5,323 nt of DNA from Clostridiales bacterium (GTDB lineage Bacteria > Bacillota > Clostridia > Oscillospirales > Acutalibacteraceae): the NCBI GenBank assembly GCA_019417145.1, contig DXVY01000138.1, positions 1 through 5,323 of the forward strand, given 5' to 3'. Below the pieces are notes generated by a model. That model was given only the letters and a program-made list of their open reading frames with translations. It had not been told where the DNA came from and searched no databases. Positions 1 to 4,867 of this stretch are shown here, in pieces. The translations under genes were made by a program, and so were the position numbers. Each line of letters opens with the position of its first letter. The stretch's first letter is position 1.

Positions 1-55
1 TATCCTTTTTTGTCGAACCTCTTCCCTGTTTTTGCGGGGGAGAAAACTCCCCCGC
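1..55. repeat. 55-bp direct repeat, left copy
   Basis: This stretch is identical base for base to 1145-1199, at an offset of 1144; the match breaks at 56 versus 1200. It lies just downstream of the stop codon of the leftmost lipoprotein gene, as its partner lies just downstream of the other lipoprotein gene. The repeat starts at the first base of the window, so it may extend to the left. In the right copy the same sequence leads directly into the ribosome site of the next lipoprotein gene, so another family member may begin to the left of the window (inference). Confidence 0.93.
34..55 (-). other. Stem-loop after lipoprotein gene, no U-tract
   Basis: The two arms gcgggggag and ctcccccgc form a perfect 9-bp GC-rich stem around a four-base A loop on the plus strand (T loop in the transcript of the minus-strand genes). 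It begins 8 nt after the TGA stop of the lipoprotein gene. In the direction of transcription it is followed by AAAAACAGGG rather than a run of T, so it is not a canonical intrinsic terminator. It could stabilise the mRNA 3' end, mark a processing site, or reduce readthrough; the sequence does not decide between these. Confidence 0.7.
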
Positions 56-63
56 TTTGTCTG

Positions 64-1116
64 TCAGCCCGGGAAATCCTGTTCCAGAATGGATGTATTG
101 ATGATTAGACCATCGGGATCGTTAAAATCCTTCTCATAATCCCGGATACTCCCCGGATAAAAACTCAGGTGGCTCACACAGAATTCTCCCTGGTCATTGA
201 CATCTAAGACTATGAGCTGCATCCCATCTGTCACATACTGCCGAATCTCTATATACTCATCTTTCGCATAAAGAAATTTCCAAAAGTCGGCCGCTTTGTC
301 GACCTCTGCAACCTTGTTTATGGTATCTCCGATTTTTATCCCCGCATAATCCGTGGAGGAACGTTTCTCTGTCACGTATGAATATCCGGTCATGGCGATG
401 GCACCGTTATAATAGCCGTCCTCATATTGATTGGCCCAATGCGGCTCCTTGTACATCCGCTGGAAATGCACATAGAAGTAACCGCCCTGTTCCACCTTAT
501 AGACCGCGTAAAAGGTATCTTCGTCAACCTGCCGCAGGCACTCTATTGGATACGCCCGATTGAACTGCCCAATAGTTATGGGCTCCCGACCTGCGACGTT
601 TACGCACCATCCACCATAAGGTTGCACACTGATAGCTAGATCGCTGACATTATATTCCACCGTGATATAATCCTCCGGCGTCCCCGCATTGTTGGGAGCC
701 GGCGGTGCAACCTCTGGATCGTCATAGGCAAAGAAAAACGGATTCTCAGGCCAATAATAGCCCTTCGGTTCCTGTGGCTGCTCGGGCTGCCCGTCTCCCG
801 GCTCTTCTCCTGCCGGCTCATCTGCCGGCGGCGTTTCCGGCTGAATGGGCGTGGGTGTGGGCGGTGGCGCCGGGACATACGTGTTATCCTCATAGGTGGT
901 ATCCGTTTCCTCCGGGGCGGTTTCCGAACTGTCTCCGGGCGCGACCTCGGACACAGATTCGGTTTCGGCCGACTCCTCCACCGCCGCCTGGTCGGTTAGG
1001 CTGGTGGTGGTATCCGGCGACGCTGTATCCTCCCCGTTTCCGGCGGCCGGCGTGCACCCGGAAAGCCCCAGCAGCACCCCTGCCGCCAGCACAACGGCTG
1101 CTATTTTCTTATGCAT
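64..1116 (-). CDS. Variable-domain lipoprotein, paralog A
   Basis: A 350-residue predicted surface lipoprotein of unknown function. Residues 1-20 are a signal peptide (basic MHKK, hydrophobic core), with lipobox L-S-G-C and lipidated Cys21. Residues 22 to about 140 are a low-complexity spacer rich in Thr, Ser, Glu and Pro, including PAPPPTPTP, which would hold the domain away from the membrane or through the wall. Residues about 145-350 form a globular domain: an Ile-x-Ile-Gly-Asp-x-Ile segment near 260-266, a TDGM segment near 296-299, and a tail with DGLI-x-N and ILE-x-D. These segments recur in the neighbouring paralog; the first two loosely recall BamE/BLIP-like beta folds, a weak resemblance. 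The ATG is supported by GGAGGTGG (1121-1128). The start is 95 nt downstream of the neighbour's stop, with a hairpin in between, so it is probably in the same operon. The globular part is clearly AT-richer (45% GC over 61-300) than the linker. Confidence 0.92.
   Translation of the reverse strand: MHKKIAAVVLAAGVLLGLSGCTPAAGNGEDTASPDTTTSLTDQAAVEESAETESVSEVAPGDSSETAPEETDTTYEDNTYVPAPPPTPTPIQPETPPADEPAGEEPGDGQPEQPQEPKGYYWPENPFFFAYDDPEVAPPAPNNAGTPEDYITVEYNVSDLAISVQPYGGWCVNVAGREPITIGQFNRAYPIECLRQVDEDTFYAVYKVEQGGYFYVHFQRMYKEPHWANQYEDGYYNGAIAMTGYSYVTEKRSSTDYAGIKIGDTINKVAEVDKAADFWKFLYAKDEYIEIRQYVTDGMQLIVLDVNDQGEFCVSHLSFYPGSIRDYEKDFNDPDGLIINTSILEQDFPG
975..1059 (-). repeat. Near-identical coding repeat, lipoprotein A copy
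   Basis: These 85 bp match 2072-2156 with a single mismatch (1024 versus 2121, silent). They encode the lipidated Cys and roughly the first 28 residues after it, beginning CTPAAGNGED. Identity includes third codon positions, whereas the globular domains of the two genes are strongly diverged. This points to recent recombination or gene conversion of the anchor segment rather than protein-level selection alone. Confidence 0.93.
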
Positions 1117-1120
1117 GGGG

Positions 1121-1128
1121 CCACCTCC
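1121..1128 (-). promoter_or_regulatory. Strong ribosome binding site for lipoprotein A
   Basis: Reading the minus strand, GGAGGTGG lies four bases before the ATG at 1116, which places the GGAGG core 7 nt from the start. It fixes the start codon. The context AGGGAGGTGG followed by a C-rich spacer and ATGCA closely resembles the one in front of the 9-codon leader ORF at 4577-4606, but not the AGGAG site used by the adjacent paralog. Confidence 0.85.
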
Positions 1129-1144
1129 CTCTCTTTGCAGATTT

Positions 1145-1199
1145 TATCCTTTTTTGTCGAACCTCTTCCCTGTTTTTGCGGGGGAGAAAACTCCCCCGC
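1145..1199. repeat. 55-bp direct repeat, right copy
   Basis: Perfect copy of 1-55. Here both flanks are visible: in the direction of transcription it starts 12 nt after the stop of lipoprotein B and ends shortly before the ribosome site of lipoprotein A. It therefore occupies most of the 95-nt gap between the two genes. No convincing -35/-10 pair is seen within it on the minus strand; GATAAAAT near its downstream end has no partner at normal spacing. Confidence 0.93.
1178..1199 (-). other. Stem-loop between the two lipoprotein genes
   Basis: Identical to the hairpin at 34-55, with a 9-bp perfect stem and a four-base loop. It starts 12 nt after the TAA of lipoprotein B and is followed by A-rich rather than T-rich sequence in the direction of transcription. 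Because a further lipoprotein gene follows directly and no promoter is evident in the gap, partial readthrough is expected. A role in setting the ratio or stability of the messages is possible but not shown. Confidence 0.7.
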
Positions 1200-1211
1200 C
1201 AGGCTGCTTTC

Positions 1212-2213
1212 TTATGCCGGATAGTCCGATTCCAGTATGCGATAGTTGTGGATCAGGCCATCAACATGATCGGTAAAGTCTTCCTTAAAGTCGGTGTGAA
1301 ACACTGCGCTGGTCAACTCAAAATCTCCATTTTCGGTTCTTTCGTGGGCCGTCATAAGCATTCCGTCAGTAAGAATCATCCGTCTGAATACAGACCCTTT
1401 TACGTGGGCCAATGCAAAACAGTCAAAGGAGGGATCGATTGCCTCTGCCGCTGCAATGGACATCCCCGGTTTTATGACGTCTTCCAGATCCGCATACGAG
1501 AGCTTTTTGTACACATAGCTCACATTGGTCAGTATATGTGAGGGATATTCTCCTTCCAATGACTTCGGAAAAGTTTCAAAAAACATATAGTAGTAGCCGC
1601 CCTGCCGTATCTTGTATACTACATAAAAGTGGGTGTCATCTGTTTTTCGCACGCACTCAAACGGAAACATAGCGTCAATGATATTGGCCGGCCATAAATT
1701 ATTGGCCGATTGACTAAAGGTTCCTAAACTTTGAAAATTGGAAACAAAATTCAAGGCGTCATATTCGGTTGTTATAAAATCCTCCGGCGTGCCGCCCTCG
1801 GTGTACGGCGGGGTATAGTTTGGATCCTCTTCTAAACCCATTGTATCCAATTTTCGTTCAACCCCCCAGCCGTCGGTATCGGCGGGCTCCTCCGCCTGAC
1901 CGGGGTCAGATTCCTGTTCCTGCGGGGTTTCCGGCTGGATGGGCGTGGGCGGCGGCGCAGGGTCATAGGTCGTTTCCTCATAGGTGGCATCTGTGGCATC
2001 CGTTTCCTCCGGAGCGGTTTCCGAGCTGTCCCCGGACACGATCTCGGACACGGAATCGGTTTCAGCCGATCCCTCCACCGCCGCCTGGTCGGTTAGGCTG
2101 GTGGTGGTATCCGGCGACGCCGTATCCTCCCCGTTTCCGGCGGCCGGCGTGCACCCCGCCAGACCCAAAAGCAATATCGCTCCCAGTAAAACAACCGCTA
2201 TCTTCTTACGCAT
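1212..2213 (-). CDS. Variable-domain lipoprotein, paralog B
   Basis: A 333-residue predicted surface lipoprotein, paralogous to the gene on its left; function unknown. Signal peptide residues 1-20 (MRKK, then a hydrophobic core) end in lipobox L-A-G-C with lipidated Cys21. An acidic Ser/Thr/Pro spacer follows to about residue 138 (PAPPPTPIQPETP near 86-97). The globular domain begins at GTPEDFITTEY (141) and shares with paralog A the patterns FEC-x-R, FY-x-VYK-x-x-QGGY-x-Y, x-TDGM, NGDF and the tail DGLI-x-N/ILE-x-D-x-P. By eye only about a third of residues match in that domain, against near identity in residues 21-49. The ATG follows AGGAG with 8 nt spacing and lies 16 nt after the stop of the large secreted protein, so the two are probably co-transcribed and perhaps translationally coupled. 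GC is 41% over 1561-1800 but 69% over 2041-2160. It may protect against, anchor or cooperate with the upstream secreted protein; none of these is proven. Confidence 0.92.
   Translation of the reverse strand: MRKKIAVVLLGAILLLGLAGCTPAAGNGEDTASPDTTTSLTDQAAVEGSAETDSVSEIVSGDSSETAPEETDATDATYEETTYDPAPPPTPIQPETPQEQESDPGQAEEPADTDGWGVERKLDTMGLEEDPNYTPPYTEGGTPEDFITTEYDALNFVSNFQSLGTFSQSANNLWPANIIDAMFPFECVRKTDDTHFYVVYKIRQGGYYYMFFETFPKSLEGEYPSHILTNVSYVYKKLSYADLEDVIKPGMSIAAAEAIDPSFDCFALAHVKGSVFRRMILTDGMLMTAHERTENGDFELTSAVFHTDFKEDFTDHVDGLIHNYRILESDYPA
2072..2156 (-). repeat. Near-identical coding repeat, lipoprotein B copy
   Basis: Partner of 975-1059 at an offset of 1097, with 84 of 85 bases matching. The offset differs from the 1144 of the 55-bp repeat because the globular and linker parts have different lengths in the two genes. 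The match ends abruptly inside the signal peptide coding region (1060/2157), where hydrophobic residues are conserved in type but not in DNA sequence. Confidence 0.93.
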
Positions 2214-2229
2214 AGAATCATCTCCTGTC

Positions 2230-2709
2230 TTATCGTATTACTGCAAAATAGAAAGTATCGCTGGAGTAACCGTTGGCAATAAAGTCTTTTTTGTTGCCAT
2301 TAGCATCATATTTGTAATAATCCCAGGTATAGGTTGTCGGATTAATGAATCCTAAATATTCGGAATCATATTTTCCCATTTTGTGAGCCCAACCGCCTGT
2401 ATTAGTCTGTACCATAAAATGATAGTCGTTTAATACAATCGAACTATTTGGTATTTTCATCCCAACTCCAATACGCATGGCAACCTTGTATTCATTGGGC
2501 CGGATATAGGCTGTTTGAGATGACAGCTTACGGCACTTTTTGCCCTTAGATTCCGCCTTGGGTTTTACTCGCAAATCAAAAAAGGTTTGCAAAGTATCAT
2601 CCTTATCCAGCAAAGGCACGCAATTACTGGACACCTCCAAAGCATATCCCAGACAATTGGGTGTCTCCGTATTCACCTGCCGATACAATCCGGCGCCGCC
2701 GATCTGGGA
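2230..2709 (-). other. C-terminal Cys-His domain, AT-rich module
   Basis: Sub-gene region covering residues 615-773 of the secreted protein. Cys633 is the TGT at 2653-2655 and His711 the CAT at 2419-2421; His723 in WAHK is a second candidate. The pattern of an NC-x-GYAL motif, a basic segment, NEYKVAMRIG, then DYHF and GGW resembles, from memory, a recurrent C-terminal domain of clostridial secreted proteins. Hand counting gives 199 G/C in 480 bases for 2221-2700, against 82 in 120 just upstream. Alternatives are a non-catalytic binding domain or a fold unrelated to papain. Confidence 0.5.
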
Positions 2710-4551
2710 GGCCTTTTCAAAGACCCACTTCTGGTTGGGGGCGCCGCCGTAGCCCCAGGTCTTGACCGGGTTCCCGTTGGCGACGCTTCCCGACGCCGAC
2801 TCGGCCGCCTGCCGCTCCGATCCGACCACCACCATCCGATAGCTTCCGTCCCCGTTCCTTACCAGCCTCCAGTATCGGGCCGTATCGGACAGGACCAGGG
2901 GCGAGGCGTATTCGTCCTCGGCCGCCAGGTACTTCCCCGACGCATGATAGGGCCGCAGGGTATATCTGCCGTATCCGGTGTTGTTCACATACCAAAGCTG
3001 GTTGTTTCGGCCATGGAAATCATAAATGCAGGTCCCCGTCCCCGCTGCGGTCCCGTTGTCCACCACGTCCAGATACCGTTCGCAGCCCCCGTTGCGGATA
3101 AAGTACAGCCCGCCCTCCAGAGATTCATCCTCCGTGAACTCCACCACAAAGGCCGGCCGGTCGATTGGCGCGCTGTCGGCCGAACGGAAGATCCGATAGC
3201 TGGTCTGGGGGCAGTCGTCCCCCGGCATCAGGACGATCCCCTGGTTGGAATCCAAAGCCGAGGATTCCGCCAGCTCCACCTTCAGCCAGGTCTTGACCGC
3301 CTGGGTTATTGGGACATACAGGCTCATTTCGGCCGTATTGGTAAGCCGGACCGTGTGGACGGTCTCCCACCGGGTGGATATATCGTCGTATTGCACGGTG
3401 GTCGGATCCCACACAAAGGTGGGCAGCGCCACGATCAGATCCCAGCTGTCCGCCGCGCCGGTCACGCGGGAATAATACTTGGCCGACGTGATATTGTCCG
3501 GATTGATATATTTCAGCTTCCCGGCATCCATCTGGGCCAGCTTCATGGCCCGCAGCTTGCTTCGTCCGGCCGGATAGTATCCCACATAGTCATTGGCAGA
3601 GGTGTGGTAATTTCCCGAATCCCCTTTGAATACCGTGGTGTCCCTGGTGTCCGTCTGCCATTCTATATTTGCGACGGCCCGCAAGGGAAGCGCCCCCGCC
3701 GGGTCGGACAAAAACGCCTGGTCCAGCGTCACGGTCAGGGTATATTTTCCGTCCGCCGCCGGCTGGAGCTGATACCGGTTTTCAAAGCTTATATCCGTAT
3801 AGCTGCCGGTCTGTTCATAGGCCGCGCTGCGCAGCTCCATGGGCTGCAACGTACAGACCGCCTCGCCGGTCTCCGGGTCCTGGAACACCAGCACATGGCT
3901 CTCCAGCGCCTGGGGCGCCAGCCCGTGGGGATCCACCGTAAAGGTATACTCGTTTTGCCCGGTGTATTCTTCGATGTCAATTTCCAGCCGGATACCGTCC
4001 AGGGTGTAGCTCAGGGACAGATCGGCGTCCGCTTCCAGGGCGTTGGCATACACCGCCGCCGTCCGCTCTTCCCCCTCCGCCAGCCGCGCCCGGCTGTTTT
4101 TACCATCTTCGGGGAAAAATTCCACTTGGTAGCCGTCCTTCTCCATCAGAAAACCGTCCGCCGCCCGCCGGGGTAGATAGGCCTTTATATCATTATCCGG
4201 ATTTTCATAGGCGTATTGCGTCCGGCCGTCGGCGCTGGCCTTGTCCGTTTGGGCCATCTCCTCGCTTTTGAACCGGACCGCGCCCGTCTCGTCCACATAC
4301 TTCACCGGCCGGTCATAGATATACAGGACCCGCTTGCCCTCGCCGGCCTCGAATATGACATTGCACAGGTCGTCCTGGTGCTCCGGGGAAACGCCGGCAA
4401 AGCCCTCCTCCTCCATGAGCTCCACAAAAGACGCCGGCAGCGCCTCCGACGCCTCTGCCGCCTCTGCCGGCCGGCTGTCCTGCGCCGCGCACAGCAGCCC
4501 CGCCGTCAAAGCGGCGCATACAACCAAACTGATCATCCTTCTGCCCTTCAC
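2230..4551 (-). CDS. Secreted DNRLRE/ricin-type protein with C-terminal Cys-His domain
   Basis: A 773-residue predicted secreted modular protein. Residues 1-34 are a signal peptide (KGRR, hydrophobic 7-23, AEA cleavage motif near 32-34); no lipobox, sortase motif or C-terminal membrane anchor is seen. Residues 35-300 are beta-rich and not recognised. Residues about 305-472 resemble DNRLRE domains (INPDNITSAKYY, the stretch through PITQAVKTWL, NQGIVLMPGD, DRPAFVVEF). Residues about 478-613 resemble a ricin-type beta-trefoil lectin, with GLYFIRN, YLDV and two QxW-like signatures, NQLWYV and NQKWVF. Residues about 620-773 hold NCLGYAL (Cys633) and DYHFMVQ (His711) followed by GGWAHKMG, a Cys-then-His order compatible with a papain-like (NlpC/P60 or CHAP-like) peptidase or amidase. 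This catalytic call is tentative. The first domains could bind glycans or cell wall. GC falls from 68% (2701-2820) to 41% (2221-2700) at the boundary to the last domain, suggesting a domain swap. It heads the operon with the lipoproteins. Confidence 0.93.
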   Translation of the reverse strand: MKGRRMISLVVCAALTAGLLCAAQDSRPAEAAEASEALPASFVELMEEEGFAGVSPEHQDDLCNVIFEAGEGKRVLYIYDRPVKYVDETGAVRFKSEEMAQTDKASADGRTQYAYENPDNDIKAYLPRRAADGFLMEKDGYQVEFFPEDGKNSRARLAEGEERTAAVYANALEADADLSLSYTLDGIRLEIDIEEYTGQNEYTFTVDPHGLAPQALESHVLVFQDPETGEAVCTLQPMELRSAAYEQTGSYTDISFENRYQLQPAADGKYTLTVTLDQAFLSDPAGALPLRAVANIEWQTDTRDTTVFKGDSGNYHTSANDYVGYYPAGRSKLRAMKLAQMDAGKLKYINPDNITSAKYYSRVTGAADSWDLIVALPTFVWDPTTVQYDDISTRWETVHTVRLTNTAEMSLYVPITQAVKTWLKVELAESSALDSNQGIVLMPGDDCPQTSYRIFRSADSAPIDRPAFVVEFTEDESLEGGLYFIRNGGCERYLDVVDNGTAAGTGTCIYDFHGRNNQLWYVNNTGYGRYTLRPYHASGKYLAAEDEYASPLVLSDTARYWRLVRNGDGSYRMVVVGSERQAAESASGSVANGNPVKTWGYGGAPNQKWVFEKASQIGGAGLYRQVNTETPNCLGYALEVSSNCVPLLDKDDTLQTFFDLRVKPKAESKGKKCRKLSSQTAYIRPNEYKVAMRIGVGMKIPNSSIVLNDYHFMVQTNTGGWAHKMGKYDSEYLGFINPTTYTWDYYKYDANGNKKDFIANGYSSDTFYFAVIR
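2713..3120 (-). other. Ricin-type lectin-like domain
   Basis: Sub-gene region covering residues about 478-613 of the secreted protein. It begins GLYFIRNGGCERYLDV, has GTAAGTGTCIYDF followed by NQLWYV, a middle subdomain with GKYLAA and YWRLV, and ends NPVKTWGYGGAPNQKWVF. Two good QxW-like repeats and three subdomain-like stretches fit a beta-trefoil, usually a sugar-binding fold. Ligand specificity cannot be read from the sequence. Confidence 0.75.
3136..3639 (-). other. DNRLRE-like beta domain
   Basis: Sub-gene region covering residues about 305-472 of the secreted protein. The order matches the DNRLRE layout as I know it: an extended start (TTVFKGDSGNY), a conserved basic strand (RSKLRAMKLAQM), NITSAKYY, a MSLYVPITQAVKTWL strand, NQGIVLMPG and a closing RPAFVVEF strand. 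These domains are found in secreted bacterial surface proteins, often beside RHS repeats or carbohydrate-binding modules, and are thought to be structural or binding modules rather than enzymes. Confidence 0.65.
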
Positions 4552-4558
4552 CGCTCCG

Positions 4559-4564
4559 CCTCCT
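4559..4564 (-). promoter_or_regulatory. Ribosome binding site fixing a GTG start
   Basis: AGGAGG on the minus strand sits 7 nt before the GTG at 4551. This spacing favours the GTG over the in-frame ATG five codons further on and keeps the basic KGRR start of the signal peptide. Confidence 0.85.
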
Positions 4565-4576
4565 TTTTATTCCTGT

Positions 4577-4606
4577 TTATACGCCGCGTCCCATCCGCCG
4601 CTGCAT
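4577..4606 (-). CDS. 9-codon leader ORF (MQRRMGRGV)
   Basis: A tiny ORF, ATG to TAA, encoding MQRRMGRGV, with four basic residues... three Arg plus a fourth only if Gln is ignored, so more exactly three Arg and no acidic residue. It lies in the 5' leader between the promoters and the big gene and ends 25 nt before the GTG start. Its ribosome site (GGGAGGTGG, core GGAGG 8 nt before the ATG) is at least as good as that of the main gene. It could be a regulatory leader peptide or a translational coupling device. It could also be a leftover of a recombined start region, since the site resembles the lipoprotein A start. No attenuator hairpin is evident downstream of it. Confidence 0.35.
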   Translation of the reverse strand: MQRRMGRGV

Positions 4607-4661
4607 GGGACCCACCTCCCTTGCTTTAGAACAATAGAATGTGACTTCCGTTCTCATTTAT

Positions 4662-4690
4662 AGTATACGATAAAAAGGAAAATGTTGCAA
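4662..4690 (-). promoter_or_regulatory. Sigma-A-like promoter, proximal (P1)
   Basis: On the minus strand, TTGCAA (4685-4690) is separated by exactly 17 bp from TATACT (4662-4667). Transcription would start near 4655 and give a leader of about 100 nt carrying the 9-codon ORF and then the secreted-protein gene. The -35 box is embedded in a possible catabolite-response site. Confidence 0.72.
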
Positions 4691-4699
4691 GCGCTCTCT
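4686..4699. promoter_or_regulatory. Possible cre-like operator over P1 -35
   Basis: Plus strand tgcaagcgctctct matches the CcpA consensus TGWAANCGNTNWCA at all but two constrained positions (third and last). It has the central AGCGCT palindrome typical of LacI-family operators and overlaps the P1 -35 box. That position would suit repression by a sugar-responsive regulator, which fits a lectin-like secreted product. This is a suggestion from a short degenerate motif. Confidence 0.35.
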
Positions 4700-4750
4700 A
4701 TTATTTTGCACATATATTTTCCCATATCTTTCCCTCGCTCTTATGTAAAT

Positions 4751-4779
4751 ATTATACATCGCCTTCCCGTATATTGCAA
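4751..4779 (-). promoter_or_regulatory. Sigma-A-like promoter, distal (P2)
   Basis: On the minus strand, TTGCAA (4774-4779), a 17-bp spacer and a perfect TATAAT (4751-4756). It lies downstream of the ATPase terminator and points toward the secreted-protein gene. An ATGTA/TACAT inverted pair (4743-4747 and 4755-4759) flanks the -10 box, and the -35 sits inside a 12-bp palindrome. Confidence 0.72.
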
Positions 4780-4782
4780 TAT
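4771..4782. promoter_or_regulatory. 12-bp palindrome over P2 -35
   Basis: atattgcaatat is a perfect palindrome covering the -35 box of P2. It could be an operator for a dimeric regulator, but palindromes of this length can arise by chance in AT-rich DNA. Confidence 0.3.
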
Positions 4783-4820
4783 TGGAGTGTTATATTTAAA
4801 AATTAATATACGCATTTTGC

Positions 4821-4848
4821 AAAAAAATCCCCCTTGCCCGCAAGGGGG
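4821..4848 (-). terminator. Rho-independent terminator of the ATPase gene
   Basis: In the direction of transcription, CCCCCTTG and CAAGGGGG form an 8-bp stem with a short CGGG loop, followed at once by A and seven T (plus strand 4821-4828). It begins 19 nt after the ATPase TAA. It isolates the ATPase from the downstream operon, consistent with the separate promoters there. Confidence 0.93.
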
Positions 4849-4867
4849 CAAAGGGGATTGCGTAGGC

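Larger units (their letters stand above)
4552..4867. other. 316-bp intergenic regulatory region
   Basis: This gap separates the ATPase stop from the start of the secreted-protein gene. From right to left it holds the ATPase terminator, an AT-rich block with an upstream promoter, a second promoter about 89 bp downstream, a 5' leader of roughly 100 nt with a 9-codon ORF, and the ribosome site of the large gene. I see no tRNA, riboswitch or plus-strand gene in it. Confidence 0.8.

Noticed and set aside
34..60. Plus-strand intrinsic terminator at the left hairpin
   Set aside because: Only three T follow it in the left copy and none in the right copy, and no plus-strand gene ends there within view.
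1145..1165. Internal promoter for lipoprotein A with GATAAAAT as -10
   Set aside because: No acceptable -35 lies 16-18 bp upstream of it on the minus strand.
1..1199. Insertion sequence, MITE or CRISPR explanation for the 55-bp repeats
   Set aside because: There are only two copies about 1.1 kb apart with genes between them, no transposase, no terminal inverted repeats beyond the hairpin and no spacer pattern. Cassette duplication explains them better.
705..1541. 278-codon open frame on the plus strand
   Set aside because: It runs antisense across both lipoprotein genes and the hairpin between them, and its product is a Pro/Arg-rich low-complexity shadow of their linkers.
2587..4176. 529-codon open frame on the plus strand opposite the secreted-protein gene
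   Set aside because: It starts at TTG without a convincing ribosome site, its product is an Arg/Gly/Pro/His-rich sequence without recognisable domains, and it is fully antisense to a gene with signal peptide and domains. It reflects GC-rich codon use on the other strand.
4216..4663. Overlapping plus-strand open frames near the start of the secreted-protein gene
   Set aside because: They cross the signal peptide coding region and leader antisense, and no ribosome site or recognisable product is seen.
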